Below, in pieces: positions 47,844-55,873 of a DNA stretch of 64,000 nt. Position 1 is the stretch's first letter. Each line of letters begins with the position of its first letter. This DNA comes from Pegethrix bostrychoides GSE-TBD4-15B (GTDB lineage: Bacteria > Cyanobacteriota > Cyanobacteriia > Elainellales > Elainellaceae). Made by a program: the position numbers and the translations under genes. The notes beneath the pieces were generated by a model, which was not told the origin of the DNA, did not search any database, and saw only the letters and a list, made by a program, of their open reading frames with translations. The stretch covers positions 61,835 to 125,834 of the forward strand of contig JAHHHV010000072.1 in assembly GCA_019359155.1 (NCBI GenBank). Reading direction: 5' to 3'.

Positions 47844-50288
47844 ATGTTTGAGTATTTCACTGAAAAAGCAATTGCTGTCGTCATGGCAGCGCAAGACGAA
47901 GCCCGTCGGCTGCGCCACAGCTTTGTGGGCACAGAGCAGATCTTGCTGGGGCTGATTCAAACTTCCAACACGCTGGCCGCTTCGGTCTTAGCCGATCTGG
48001 GCGTGACGTTAGAACCTGCCCGCGCTGAAGTGGAGAGCATTATTGGCTATGGCTCTGGTTCTGGAGCCAAAGATATCCCGTTTACGCCCAAAACTAAGCG
48101 GATCCTGGAGCTGGCTTTTGAGCAGGCGCGCCAGCTTGACCAGCCCTATATTGCGCCTGAGCATATTTTGCTGAGCTTAGTCCAAGACCGCGATAACGTG
48201 GCGGTCAAGGTGCTAGAGCGGCTGAATATAGACGTGGGCGAGCTGCGGCAGCGAATCATCCGCGCCGCCAGCGAAGCGCCTGTTGCCGCCGGACGACGTG
48301 GCTCCCGCGAGCGCAGCTCCAAATCAACCAGTCGCGTCCTAGATGAATTTAGCCGTGACCTGACCAAGATGGCCGCAGCCGGACAGCTCGACCCAATGGT
48401 AGGCCGCAGCCGCGAGCTAGAGCGGATCGTGCAGATTCTGGGACGACGTACGAAAAACAACCCTGTATTAGTGGGCGAACCGGGCGTCGGCAAAACGGCA
48501 TTAGCCGAGGGCTTAGCGCAGCGAATCATCGATCAAGCCGTGCCGGACACGCTGATTGACAAGCAGGTGGTCAGTCTGGATATGGGATCTCTGCTCTCAG
48601 GCACTCGCTTTCGGGGTGACTTTGAAGAGCGGCTGACCCAAATCGTGCAAGAAGTGCGGCAGGCTGGCAATATCATTCTGGTGATTGACGAGCTGCATAC
48701 GCTGGTGGGCGCAGGCGCGGCTGAGGGCGGCACTGATGCGGCCAACATGCTGAAGCCCGCGCTGGCTAGAGGCGAATTTCAGGTGGTGGGCGCTACGACG
48801 CTGGATGAATATCGCCAGTACATCGAGCGCGATGCCGCCTTAGAACGTCGCTTTCAGCCCGTGACGATTGGTGCGCCCAGCGTGGAAGATACCGTCGAGA
48901 TTTTGCGCGGTCTCCGCAGCCGCTATGAGCAGCATCACCAGCTCACCTTTAGCGATGCGGCGCTGGAAGCTGCGGCTCAGCTCTCAGATCGCTATATCAC
49001 CGATCGGCATTTGCCCGACAAGGCAATTGACCTGATCGACGAAGCGGGTTCGATGGTGCGGTTCCGGCACGCCAAGCAGTCGCCCACCAAAGCCCTGAAG
49101 CAAGAGCTGCGGCAGGCAACCTTGGCCAAAGAAGCTGCCGTCAACGCGCAGGATTTTGACCAAGCTGGCAAGCTGCGTGACCAAGAGCTAGCGCTGGAAG
49201 CTCAGCTGCGCGAGGGCGCAACGCCAGCCCAACTGCCGCAGGTAAACGCTGAAGATATCGCCCAGATTGCGGCTGCCTGGACGGGTGTGCCCGTGAGCAA
49301 GCTGACTGAATCGGAGGCGGTGATGGTTCTGCATCTAGAAGATCTGCTGCACGATCGGGTGATCGGCCAAGAGGAAGCGGTTGTGGCGGTTTCGCGAGCG
49401 ATTCGACGCTCACGAGTCGGCTTGGGTAGCCCTGATCGACCGATTGCCAGCTTGGTTTTCTCTGGCCCGACGGGCGTGGGCAAGACCGAACTCGCCAAAG
49501 CTCTAGCGGCGGCTGTCTTCGGTTCAGAAGCGGCAATGATTCGGCTGGATATGTCTGAGTTTATGGAGTCGCATACGGTTTCAAAGCTGATTGGCTCACC
49601 GCCGGGATATGTTGGCTATGACGAGGGCGGTCAGCTGACCGAAGCCGTGCGTCGCCAGCCCTACAGCGTGATTTTGCTGGACGAAATTGAGAAGGCGCAC
49701 CCGGACGTGTTCAACATCTTGCTGCAACTGCTAGACGATGGCCGTCTGACCGACGCTAAAGGCCGCACGGTCAGCTTTAAGAATACGCTGCTGATCATGA
49801 CTTCCAACCTGGGTTCTCAGGCGATCCAGAAAGGCGGCGGCAGTCTTGGCTTTGAGCTGAGTGCGGGTGAAGCAGGTCAGTACAGCCAGATTCGGGCGCG
49901 GGTGATGGATGAGATGAAGCAATTCTTCCGTCCAGAGCTGCTGAACCGGATTGACGACATTATTGTGTTCCGGCAGCTTCAGCAGCAGGAGGTGGCGCAG
50001 ATTGCCGAGCTGATGATCCGCGAGGTGAACAGCCGTCTAACAGAGATGGAAATTACGCTGGAAGTGACCGAGGCGTTTAAGGCGCTGCTGATTACTGAAG
50101 GTTATGATCCGAGCTACGGGGCGCGTCCGCTGCGTCGAGCGATTTCGAGACTGCTCGAAGATAGCTTGGCTGAAGCGATGCTGCGCGGTACCGTAAAGGC
50201 TGGCGATACTGCTGTTGCGGATGTTGATCCAGATGGTCAGGTGTATGTGCAGTGCCAGTCGGAGTCGGAATTGGCAACTGTCAGCTAG
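47844..50288 (+). CDS. ClpC-type Hsp100 ATPase (divergent paralogue)
   Basis: 814 residues. A two-repeat Clp N domain (1-145, [28 protein letters not shown]) precedes D1 with Walker [14 protein letters not shown], a short middle region with a UVR-like motif ([14 protein letters not shown]), and D2 with [15 protein letters not shown] ClpP-contact LGF loop is seen in GGSLGFELS, so it is ClpC and not ClpB. The N domain differs from the highly conserved cyanobacterial ClpC (for example PYIAPEH instead of the usual NYIGTEH), so the essential ClpC is probably encoded elsewhere. A hairpin terminator follows. Confidence 0.9.
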   Translation: MFEYFTEKAIAVVMAAQDEARRLRHSFVGTEQILLGLIQTSNTLAASVLADLGVTLEPARAEVESIIGYGSGSGAKDIPFTPKTKRILELAFEQARQLDQPYIAPEHILLSLVQDRDNVAVKVLERLNIDVGELRQRIIRAASEAPVAAGRRGSRERSSKSTSRVLDEFSRDLTKMAAAGQLDPMVGRSRELERIVQILGRRTKNNPVLVGEPGVGKTALAEGLAQRIIDQAVPDTLIDKQVVSLDMGSLLSGTRFRGDFEERLTQIVQEVRQAGNIILVIDELHTLVGAGAAEGGTDAANMLKPALARGEFQVVGATTLDEYRQYIERDAALERRFQPVTIGAPSVEDTVEILRGLRSRYEQHHQLTFSDAALEAAAQLSDRYITDRHLPDKAIDLIDEAGSMVRFRHAKQSPTKALKQELRQATLAKEAAVNAQDFDQAGKLRDQELALEAQLREGATPAQLPQVNAEDIAQIAAAWTGVPVSKLTESEAVMVLHLEDLLHDRVIGQEEAVVAVSRAIRRSRVGLGSPDRPIASLVFSGPTGVGKTELAKALAAAVFGSEAAMIRLDMSEFMESHTVSKLIGSPPGYVGYDEGGQLTEAVRRQPYSVILLDEIEKAHPDVFNILLQLLDDGRLTDAKGRTVSFKNTLLIMTSNLGSQAIQKGGGSLGFELSAGEAGQYSQIRARVMDEMKQFFRPELLNRIDDIIVFRQLQQQEVAQIAELMIREVNSRLTEMEITLEVTEAFKALLITEGYDPSYGARPLRRAISRLLEDSLAEAMLRGTVKAGDTAVADVDPDGQVYVQCQSESELATVS

Positions 50289-50320
50289 CCCTAGCTAGAC
50301 CGTATCAACTAATCGCATTA

Positions 50321-51592
50321 CTAAATCGAACTCAGCAGAACTGGACTATCCGGTTCTGCTGTTTTGTTGGAATTATCTAGCCGATGATCTGAGCAATCAT
50401 TCAGCAAATAGCGCGGCTGCGAAGGATGAATCCGCGCCACGACTTCATAGTTGATGGTTCCCATCCAGCCTGCGAGCTGTTCGGCGCTGATCTGCTCCTC
50501 GCCATCGTATCCCAGCAGCGTCACCACCGTTCCCACCTTAGCAGCCGGAACATGGCTGACATCGACCATCATCATGTTCATGCAGATGCGTCCGCAGATG
50601 GGGGCGCGCTGACCGTGAACTAGCACATAGCCTAAGTTAGAAAGCCGACGGTCATAGCCTTCGTGGTAGCCAACGGGCAGGACGGCAATCCGCAGGGAGC
50701 AAGGAGCGCGAAAGCTGCGGCCATAGCCCACATAGCCGCCCGTCGGCACCGCTTTGACCTGGACAATCCGACAGCGCCAGGAGAGCGCAGGCTGGAGACG
50801 GGGAATAAAGCCCTCGCCCTGTTCAGCAAAGGTTTGCAGCACTTTGGCAAAGGTTTCTTTGGACGGCCAGAGTCCGTAGCCGGCAATCCCGACGCGCACC
50901 AGCGACGCATGGGTTTGGTTCCAGAGAATTGTCGCCGCAGAGTTGGCGGACTGGACAATCTGCAATGCGTGGCCTGCGGCTCGAAACGCCTGCTCGGCGG
51001 CTTGCAGCTGCGCTAGCTGTCCGTGGGCAAAGCGGTGGTCGGTCGTATCTTCAATATCGGCATAGTGGGTGGCAATGCCCTCTAGCCGAACTCCTGGCAG
51101 CTGACGAATCGCCGCCGCCAGATCGAGCGCTGCCTCTAGCATCAGCCCTTGCCGATGCGTGCCCGTTTCAATCAAAATATGCAGCGGCACCTGAAAACCA
51201 GCATGCTCTCCGGCCTGACTAAAAGCCTGCACAACAGCCAAATCGTAGACTGCAAAGCGGGTTTCTGGGTGAATTGCAGCCGCAGCTTGTGCGGCAGAGA
51301 CGTTCCCACAAACGTAGATTGGCGCATCCACGCCCGCTTCTCTGAGCTTGATTGCCTCGTAGGCAAAGTTGACAATGAGCCAGTCTGCGCCCGCCTGCAA
51401 AAATGCTTTCGCGCCGTCAATCAATCCATGTCCATAGGCATCGCTTTTGACAACGATGCCCAGCCGTACTTCTGAGCCAACTCTACGTCGCAAAATATCA
51501 ACGTTAGCCTGAATCGCCGCCGCTGAAATCTCGCACCAGGACGATTCATGCGGGATGGATTGGTGAAAGGTTGGATGAAAGTTTGAAGTCAT
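50321..51592 (-). CDS. alr: Alanine racemase
   Basis: 423 residues. The PLP Lys is K49 (IVVKSDAYGHG), and VLPVGYHEGYDRRLSN and GRICMNMMMVDVSHV supply the second-site residues. It makes D-alanine for peptidoglycan. The start overlaps the end of the upstream aminotransferase gene by 47 bp. Its last residues are encoded by the hairpin that terminates clpC on the other strand. Confidence 0.95.
   Translation of the reverse strand: MTSNFHPTFHQSIPHESSWCEISAAAIQANVDILRRRVGSEVRLGIVVKSDAYGHGLIDGAKAFLQAGADWLIVNFAYEAIKLREAGVDAPIYVCGNVSAAQAAAAIHPETRFAVYDLAVVQAFSQAGEHAGFQVPLHILIETGTHRQGLMLEAALDLAAAIRQLPGVRLEGIATHYADIEDTTDHRFAHGQLAQLQAAEQAFRAAGHALQIVQSANSAATILWNQTHASLVRVGIAGYGLWPSKETFAKVLQTFAEQGEGFIPRLQPALSWRCRIVQVKAVPTGGYVGYGRSFRAPCSLRIAVLPVGYHEGYDRRLSNLGYVLVHGQRAPICGRICMNMMMVDVSHVPAAKVGTVVTLLGYDGEEQISAEQLAGWMGTINYEVVARIHPSQPRYLLNDCSDHRLDNSNKTAEPDSPVLLSSI
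50333..50365 (+). terminator. clpC terminator inside the alr coding end
   Basis: cagcagaactgg (50333-50344) pairs with ccggttctgctg (50350-50361; 11 of 12 pairs plus one wobble) and TTTT follows. It lies 45 bp past the clpC stop and within the alr reading frame. Confidence 0.8.
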
Positions 51593-53060
51593 GGTTTTGA
51601 GGGCTTAACTGATTCGGTGACTGGTTATGCAGCTTCTCATGCAGCTGATCATGCAGCAGTGCGCCGAGCGTGGCAATTCCGGTTTCGATTTGAGCCAGCG
51701 AATGCGAATAGTTGAGCCGGATCGCTGCATAGCTAGATCGCCCCGGAAAGAAGGCCGCTCCATCCGCAATCAAAACGCCCCGAGCACGGGCAGCCTGTGC
51801 GAGTGCCGGGACAGACAGCCCGTCCGGAAGCTGCACCCAGAGGAAGAAACCGCCCTTGGGAACTGTCCAGGTCGTCTGATGCGGGAAGTAGCGTTCTAAG
51901 CATTGAAGCATAGCATTGCGACTTTGAAAATGGTAGCTGCGGAGCTGATTGAGATGGCGGCGATAGTGGCCGGAAGCCAGATACTCACTGACAATTGCCT
52001 GCGATACCGTGGAGACATGGAAATCATGCAAACACTTCTGGCGCAAAATCGCCGGGTACTGCTCGCCCGTCACCAGCATATAGCCGACGCGCAGCCCCGG
52101 AATTAGCGTTTTGGTAAAGGTGCCAATGTAGGTAACGCGATCCTGGGTGTCGAGCGCTTTAATCGGCGCAGGCACTGACTCAAAGTTGAGTCCCTCATAG
52201 GCGTTGTCTTCCAAAATTGGCACCTGATAGCGATTGGCCAGCTCTAGCAGCTGCTGCCGATGTGCTTGGCAAGTCGTGAGTCCGGTCGGGTTGTGCAGCG
52301 TGCTGATGGTGTAGATCAGCTTGGGCTGGTGACTGTGCAGATATTGCTCTAGTAATTCCAGATTCATGCCCGTCTGCGTCATGGGAATGCCAATGATCCG
52401 AGCGCCCAGCTGTTCGAGCAGGGCAATTGCCCCGTGAAAAGTAGGCGCTTCCACAATCACCCAGTCACCACGCTGCAAATAATGCTGCATCGCTAGCGCT
52501 AGCGCCTGCTGCGAGCCGTTGGTAATGATCAAATCCTGGGGGACAGCTTCGAGTCCCTGCTGCACCAAAATCTGGGCAATCTGCTGCTGAAGCTGAGAGA
52601 TACCCTGCGGCAAGCCGTAGTTAAACAGCGAATCGTTAGCCTGGGCAATCGCCCGCCGCGCCATTTTTTGCAGCGCTGCAACGCCGCTGGGCTGAGGAAA
52701 CCCCGAGCTAAAGTCGATCAGGCCACCCTGCTGCTGCACCTGCACCGAGGCCACAAACTGCTGACAAAAATCGCCCGACTCCTGAATGATCACCTCCTGC
52801 ACAGGCGCAAAGCTGGGGGCAGGGGCAGCCGTTACAAAATAGCCAGAGCCGGGGCGCGACTGAATCAGACTCTGGCTCTCCAACCGCCCGTAGGCTTCAA
52901 TCACCGTCAGTGGACTCACCTGAATCTGCCGCGCCAGCCTGCGAATCGAGGGCAGCTTCTCCCCAGGCCGCATCGCTCCCGACTGGATCAGCCGCTGGAG
53001 CCGATCCTGGATCTGCTGGTAGAGCGGCTGTTCAGATTGACGATCGATCGGCAGCTGCAT
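51546..53060 (-). CDS. MocR-type regulator (GntR HTH fused to PLP aminotransferase domain)
   Basis: 504 residues from the ATG at 53060 (MQLPIDRQSEQPLYQQIQ); an 80-codon open extension upstream is judged untranslated. The GntR helix-turn-helix is in the first 75 residues. The class I aminotransferase domain carries the PLP Lys in YIGTFTKTLIPGLRVGY. Such proteins (PdxR, GabR relatives) regulate vitamin B6 or amine metabolism. It is divergent from an EamA transporter, a common pairing. Its C-terminal tail overlaps the alr start. Confidence 0.88.
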   Translation of the reverse strand: MQLPIDRQSEQPLYQQIQDRLQRLIQSGAMRPGEKLPSIRRLARQIQVSPLTVIEAYGRLESQSLIQSRPGSGYFVTAAPAPSFAPVQEVIIQESGDFCQQFVASVQVQQQGGLIDFSSGFPQPSGVAALQKMARRAIAQANDSLFNYGLPQGISQLQQQIAQILVQQGLEAVPQDLIITNGSQQALALAMQHYLQRGDWVIVEAPTFHGAIALLEQLGARIIGIPMTQTGMNLELLEQYLHSHQPKLIYTISTLHNPTGLTTCQAHRQQLLELANRYQVPILEDNAYEGLNFESVPAPIKALDTQDRVTYIGTFTKTLIPGLRVGYMLVTGEQYPAILRQKCLHDFHVSTVSQAIVSEYLASGHYRRHLNQLRSYHFQSRNAMLQCLERYFPHQTTWTVPKGGFFLWVQLPDGLSVPALAQAARARGVLIADGAAFFPGRSSYAAIRLNYSHSLAQIETGIATLGALLHDQLHEKLHNQSPNQLSPQNHDFKLSSNLSPIHPA

Positions 53061-53267
53061 GGCGTTAAAGGGCGGCACAAAGGCAAGTGCTAGCACTATA
53101 GCGGCTGAACCCAAGTTTTTCTCGGTGCAGTTGCGCCAAATTTGAGCATAACAGTTGGGTATTTCCGCAAATTTTGGCAACTGCTCTGGTTCAAGATCGC
53201 TGAACCGTATCTTCTCAACGCCACCAATCCTTGAGACGCTGGAGTGAACCCGCTTGGATCTATTATC

Positions 53268-54182
53268 ATGCTCTCTCTTTGGCGCAACCGCTCGCTGCAT
53301 CCCGAAACGCTGGGTCTGTTTTACGGCTTCTTGGGCGTGCTCAGCTTCAGCTTTACGCTGCCTGCCACCCGACTGGCCGTGTCCGGACTTGACCCGACTT
53401 TTGTGGGACTGGGGCGCGGGCTGGTAGCGGGCAGCATTTCAGCCTGCCTGCTGCTGCTGACTCGGCAGGCTTGGCCAACGCAACGCCAGTGGCGCAGTTT
53501 GGCGGTGGTGGCGCTGGGCGTGGTGCTGGGATTTCCGCTGCTCTCGGCTTGGGCGATGCAGCGACTGCCTGCGGCTCACGGGGCGGTGGTGCTGGGCTTA
53601 CTGCCGCTGCTGACGGCGGTGGCGGGCGTACTGCGGGCGGGCGAGCGACCCGCCAAGCTGTTTTGGCTGGCGAGCGGGCTGGGCAGCGCTACGGTGGTGA
53701 GCTTTGCGGCAAGTAGCGGCAGCGGCACAGCCGGGTTTTATGCGGCGGATCTGGTGCTGCTAGGGGCGGTCTTGGCGGCGGCAATTGGCTACGCAGAAGG
53801 CGGAAAACTGGCACAGGAAATCGGCGGCTGGCAGGTGATCTGCTGGGCGCTGGTGCTGTCGGTGCCGTTTGTGGCGCTGCCGACGCTGCTGGCAGCTCAG
53901 CACAATCAGCCGTCGCCTGGAATCGCGGCCTGGTTTGGGTTTGGCTATTTATGTCTGGTGAGTCAGCTGGTCGGGTTCTTTGCCTGGTATCACGGGCTGG
54001 CGATTGGCGGCGTGGCGCGGGTGAGTCAGATGCAGCTCTTGCAGCCGTTTTTGACGCTGATCTTTGCGATGCTGGTGCTGCGCGAGGTGATTACGCCGAT
54101 GACGCTGGCAGCAGCAGCACTGGTGATTGCTAGCGTCGCCATTGGCCGCAAAGCCAAAATTCGGCGGAGTCAGCCAGGTTGA
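53268..54182 (+). CDS. EamA/DMT-family transporter
   Basis: 304 residues from the ATG at 53268 (a GTG at 53244 is also possible). About ten hydrophobic helices in two EamA repeats are seen, with GFLGVLSFSFTLPATRLAVS at the start and LLQPFLTLIFAMLVLRE in the second repeat. It is likely an exporter or importer of small metabolites. The divergent MocR gene (gap about 207 bp) is the probable regulator. Confidence 0.87.
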   Translation: MLSLWRNRSLHPETLGLFYGFLGVLSFSFTLPATRLAVSGLDPTFVGLGRGLVAGSISACLLLLTRQAWPTQRQWRSLAVVALGVVLGFPLLSAWAMQRLPAAHGAVVLGLLPLLTAVAGVLRAGERPAKLFWLASGLGSATVVSFAASSGSGTAGFYAADLVLLGAVLAAAIGYAEGGKLAQEIGGWQVICWALVLSVPFVALPTLLAAQHNQPSPGIAAWFGFGYLCLVSQLVGFFAWYHGLAIGGVARVSQMQLLQPFLTLIFAMLVLREVITPMTLAAAALVIASVAIGRKAKIRRSQPG

Positions 54183-54341
54183 TTGCCTTTTGATCACCTT
54201 GTCTGATCGGCTGGGGAACAGGCAATTTGTCAGATTGAGATCACCTAATATGCAGCGATTAAAATCAGCAGGCCGAAGCATCCCACTTCGACCTGTTTTC
54301 TGCCTCAATTTTCCGTCTAATCTAGTCTCCTAGACAGGCTC

Positions 54342-55037
54342 CTAGACAGCCGCTAGCTCGGCCTCCTGCACATCCTGACAGTAGGCGGCATAGACGCCAT
54401 CTAGGAACTGCCAGAGGGCAGTTGAGGCGATTTGGGCGGCCTGCAATACCTCGGCTTGCTGGGCGGGAGTGACGGCATGGGCTTCAATCAGGCGGGCGGT
54501 CGATTCGGCGTGGTAAACATCCGCCACCTGATGAACGCTGAAGAACTCGTAGTCTGCTGGGTCATCCATGCCGTAAAACTGCTTCAGGCCGTCAATTTTG
54601 ACCGAAGCGACCTCTGGAATCTGCGACTCGTAGACATGCAGCGCCGCCAGCCCCGCATAAAAAGGCGAGTTGAGGCAGACTTGGCGGAAGCTGTTGATCA
54701 GATTGGCCGTTGAATCCAGCTTGGCGGTAGCTTCGAGTGTTTCGGCCTCGGCTCCCAGCGCCACCGCAAAGTTGCGCCAGAGTGCCGGATGGTTTTTCTC
54801 GCCCTGCTCCTCGCTGACCAGATTCTCCAGCAGTTCCTGCCGCACGGCTAGATGCGGCGTATTGTAATGCACGGCGCTGATGTAGGTGGGAAAAGCCAGC
54901 ACGTGATGGAAATACTGCTCGGCATAGTGCCTCAGGTGTTCGCGGCTGAGCTTTCCTTCTGTCCAGGCCAGGTAGAAAGGATGGGTCAGCAGGTGCTTTT
55001 GGGCAACGATTGCGTCAAGCTGTTCGCGTAGGGACAT
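54342..55037 (-). CDS. CADD-like haem-oxygenase-fold protein (probable self-sacrificing pABA synthase)
   Basis: 231 residues from the ATG at 55037. Aligned by eye with Chlamydia CADD, the metal ligands correspond as E76, H83 (SEEQGEKNH), E137 (HVYESQIPE), H169, D173 and H176 (FSVHQVADVYH). The sacrificed Tyr (CADD Y27) and amino-donor Lys (K152) correspond to Y22 (HPFYLAW) and K147 (VKIDG). The spacing is the same throughout. CADD makes p-aminobenzoate from its own Tyr without PabABC. It stands alone next to no other folate gene. Confidence 0.85.
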   Translation of the reverse strand: MSLREQLDAIVAQKHLLTHPFYLAWTEGKLSREHLRHYAEQYFHHVLAFPTYISAVHYNTPHLAVRQELLENLVSEEQGEKNHPALWRNFAVALGAEAETLEATAKLDSTANLINSFRQVCLNSPFYAGLAALHVYESQIPEVASVKIDGLKQFYGMDDPADYEFFSVHQVADVYHAESTARLIEAHAVTPAQQAEVLQAAQIASTALWQFLDGVYAAYCQDVQEAELAAV

Positions 55038-55491
55038 CGCAAGATTCTCCGAAGATGTGAAACGGATGCTCCTAGATTCTCGCAGGAAATTAGAGATCTG
55101 CTCGCCCTCCACTTAATTTTTTAGTTCTTGGAAACTCCGTCTACAGATAGAAAGACGTTTCCATCAAAGTATGGAAGACTCAGTGTGATCTGCGTTGCGG
55201 AGTGCGAAACAGATGTGGTTTCCCTCAGAACCTACGGTCATCAAATCAGCCTTTGCGCTGAAGCATCCGGAAGTTGGCAACCTGATTTAGAACCTACGGC
55301 AGTTAGTCCAGTTGCCCCCAGAGTCGGTTGCCGTCGTGCTAAGCGTAACTTACAGCACCTTGAGCTGAAGAACGGTTACATGCAGCCTTCGCCACTCGTC
55401 TTGAGGCAGGTCTGCTCTGTCTCATGGAGCAGCTAGCTCAGTCTTCCTCTCAAGCAGGCCAAGAGGGAGGTGAAGTGCAATGAATGATCTG
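55038..55491. other. Gene-free stretch before the kinase remnant
   Basis: About 450 bp with short repeats (GAACCTACGG at about 55218 and 55290) and no supported gene. A 102-codon open frame at 55128-55436 shows no recognisable domain. Confidence 0.4.
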
Positions 55492-55533
55492 GTGCAGCAG
55501 GTGCAGCAGGTGCAGCAGGTGCAGCAGGTGCAG
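55492..55533. repeat. 9-bp tandem repeat (GTGCAGCAG), four copies
   Basis: gtgcagcag occurs at 55492, 55501, 55510 and 55519, then breaks at 55528. It directly joins the surviving HATPase fragment and replaces the N-box region a kinase would have there. Confidence 0.9.
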
Positions 55534-55862
55534 CTACAGCTGCGATTAAATACAGCCGTGATCGCGCTGAAGCGGTTATTACCATTGGGAGTAGTAATCG
55601 CGACACTGAAACAGTATTCTTCGTGCAGGATAATGGCGCAGGGTTTGATATGGTATACCGCAATCGCTTGTTCAACATTTTCCAGCGCTTGCACTCTCAA
55701 CAGCAGTTTGCCGGAACGGGAGTGGGACTGGCAAACCTGCGGCGGATTATTCATCGGCATGGCGCGCGCACCTGGGCAGAGGGCGCAATCGATCAGGGAG
55801 CAACCAGCTACTTTTCGATCTACGTTTCGTTACCAAATTCATCACCTTCATCACCATCATAG
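55533..55862 (+). pseudogene. C-terminal fragment of a phytochrome-type histidine kinase
   Basis: One frame reads [15 protein letters not shown] (rest of the N-box), [14 protein letters not shown] (G1 box), [20 protein letters not shown] (G2 box) and a C-terminal GATSYFS, as in Cph1-like kinases. There is no HisKA, sensor or start codon upstream, only the 9-bp repeat and a stop. It is directly followed by a REC-containing protein, so it may have been the kinase of that pair. Confidence 0.8.
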
Positions 55863-55873
55863 GGGGAACCAGC

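Noticed and set aside
52980..53300. Upstream extension of the MocR gene (80 codons)
   Set aside because: The first part of the GntR domain begins at the ATG 53060; the extension has no domain and would fill most of the divergent promoter region.
55128..55436. 102-codon open frame before the kinase remnant
   Set aside because: Translation looks random and shows no kinase or sensor motif.
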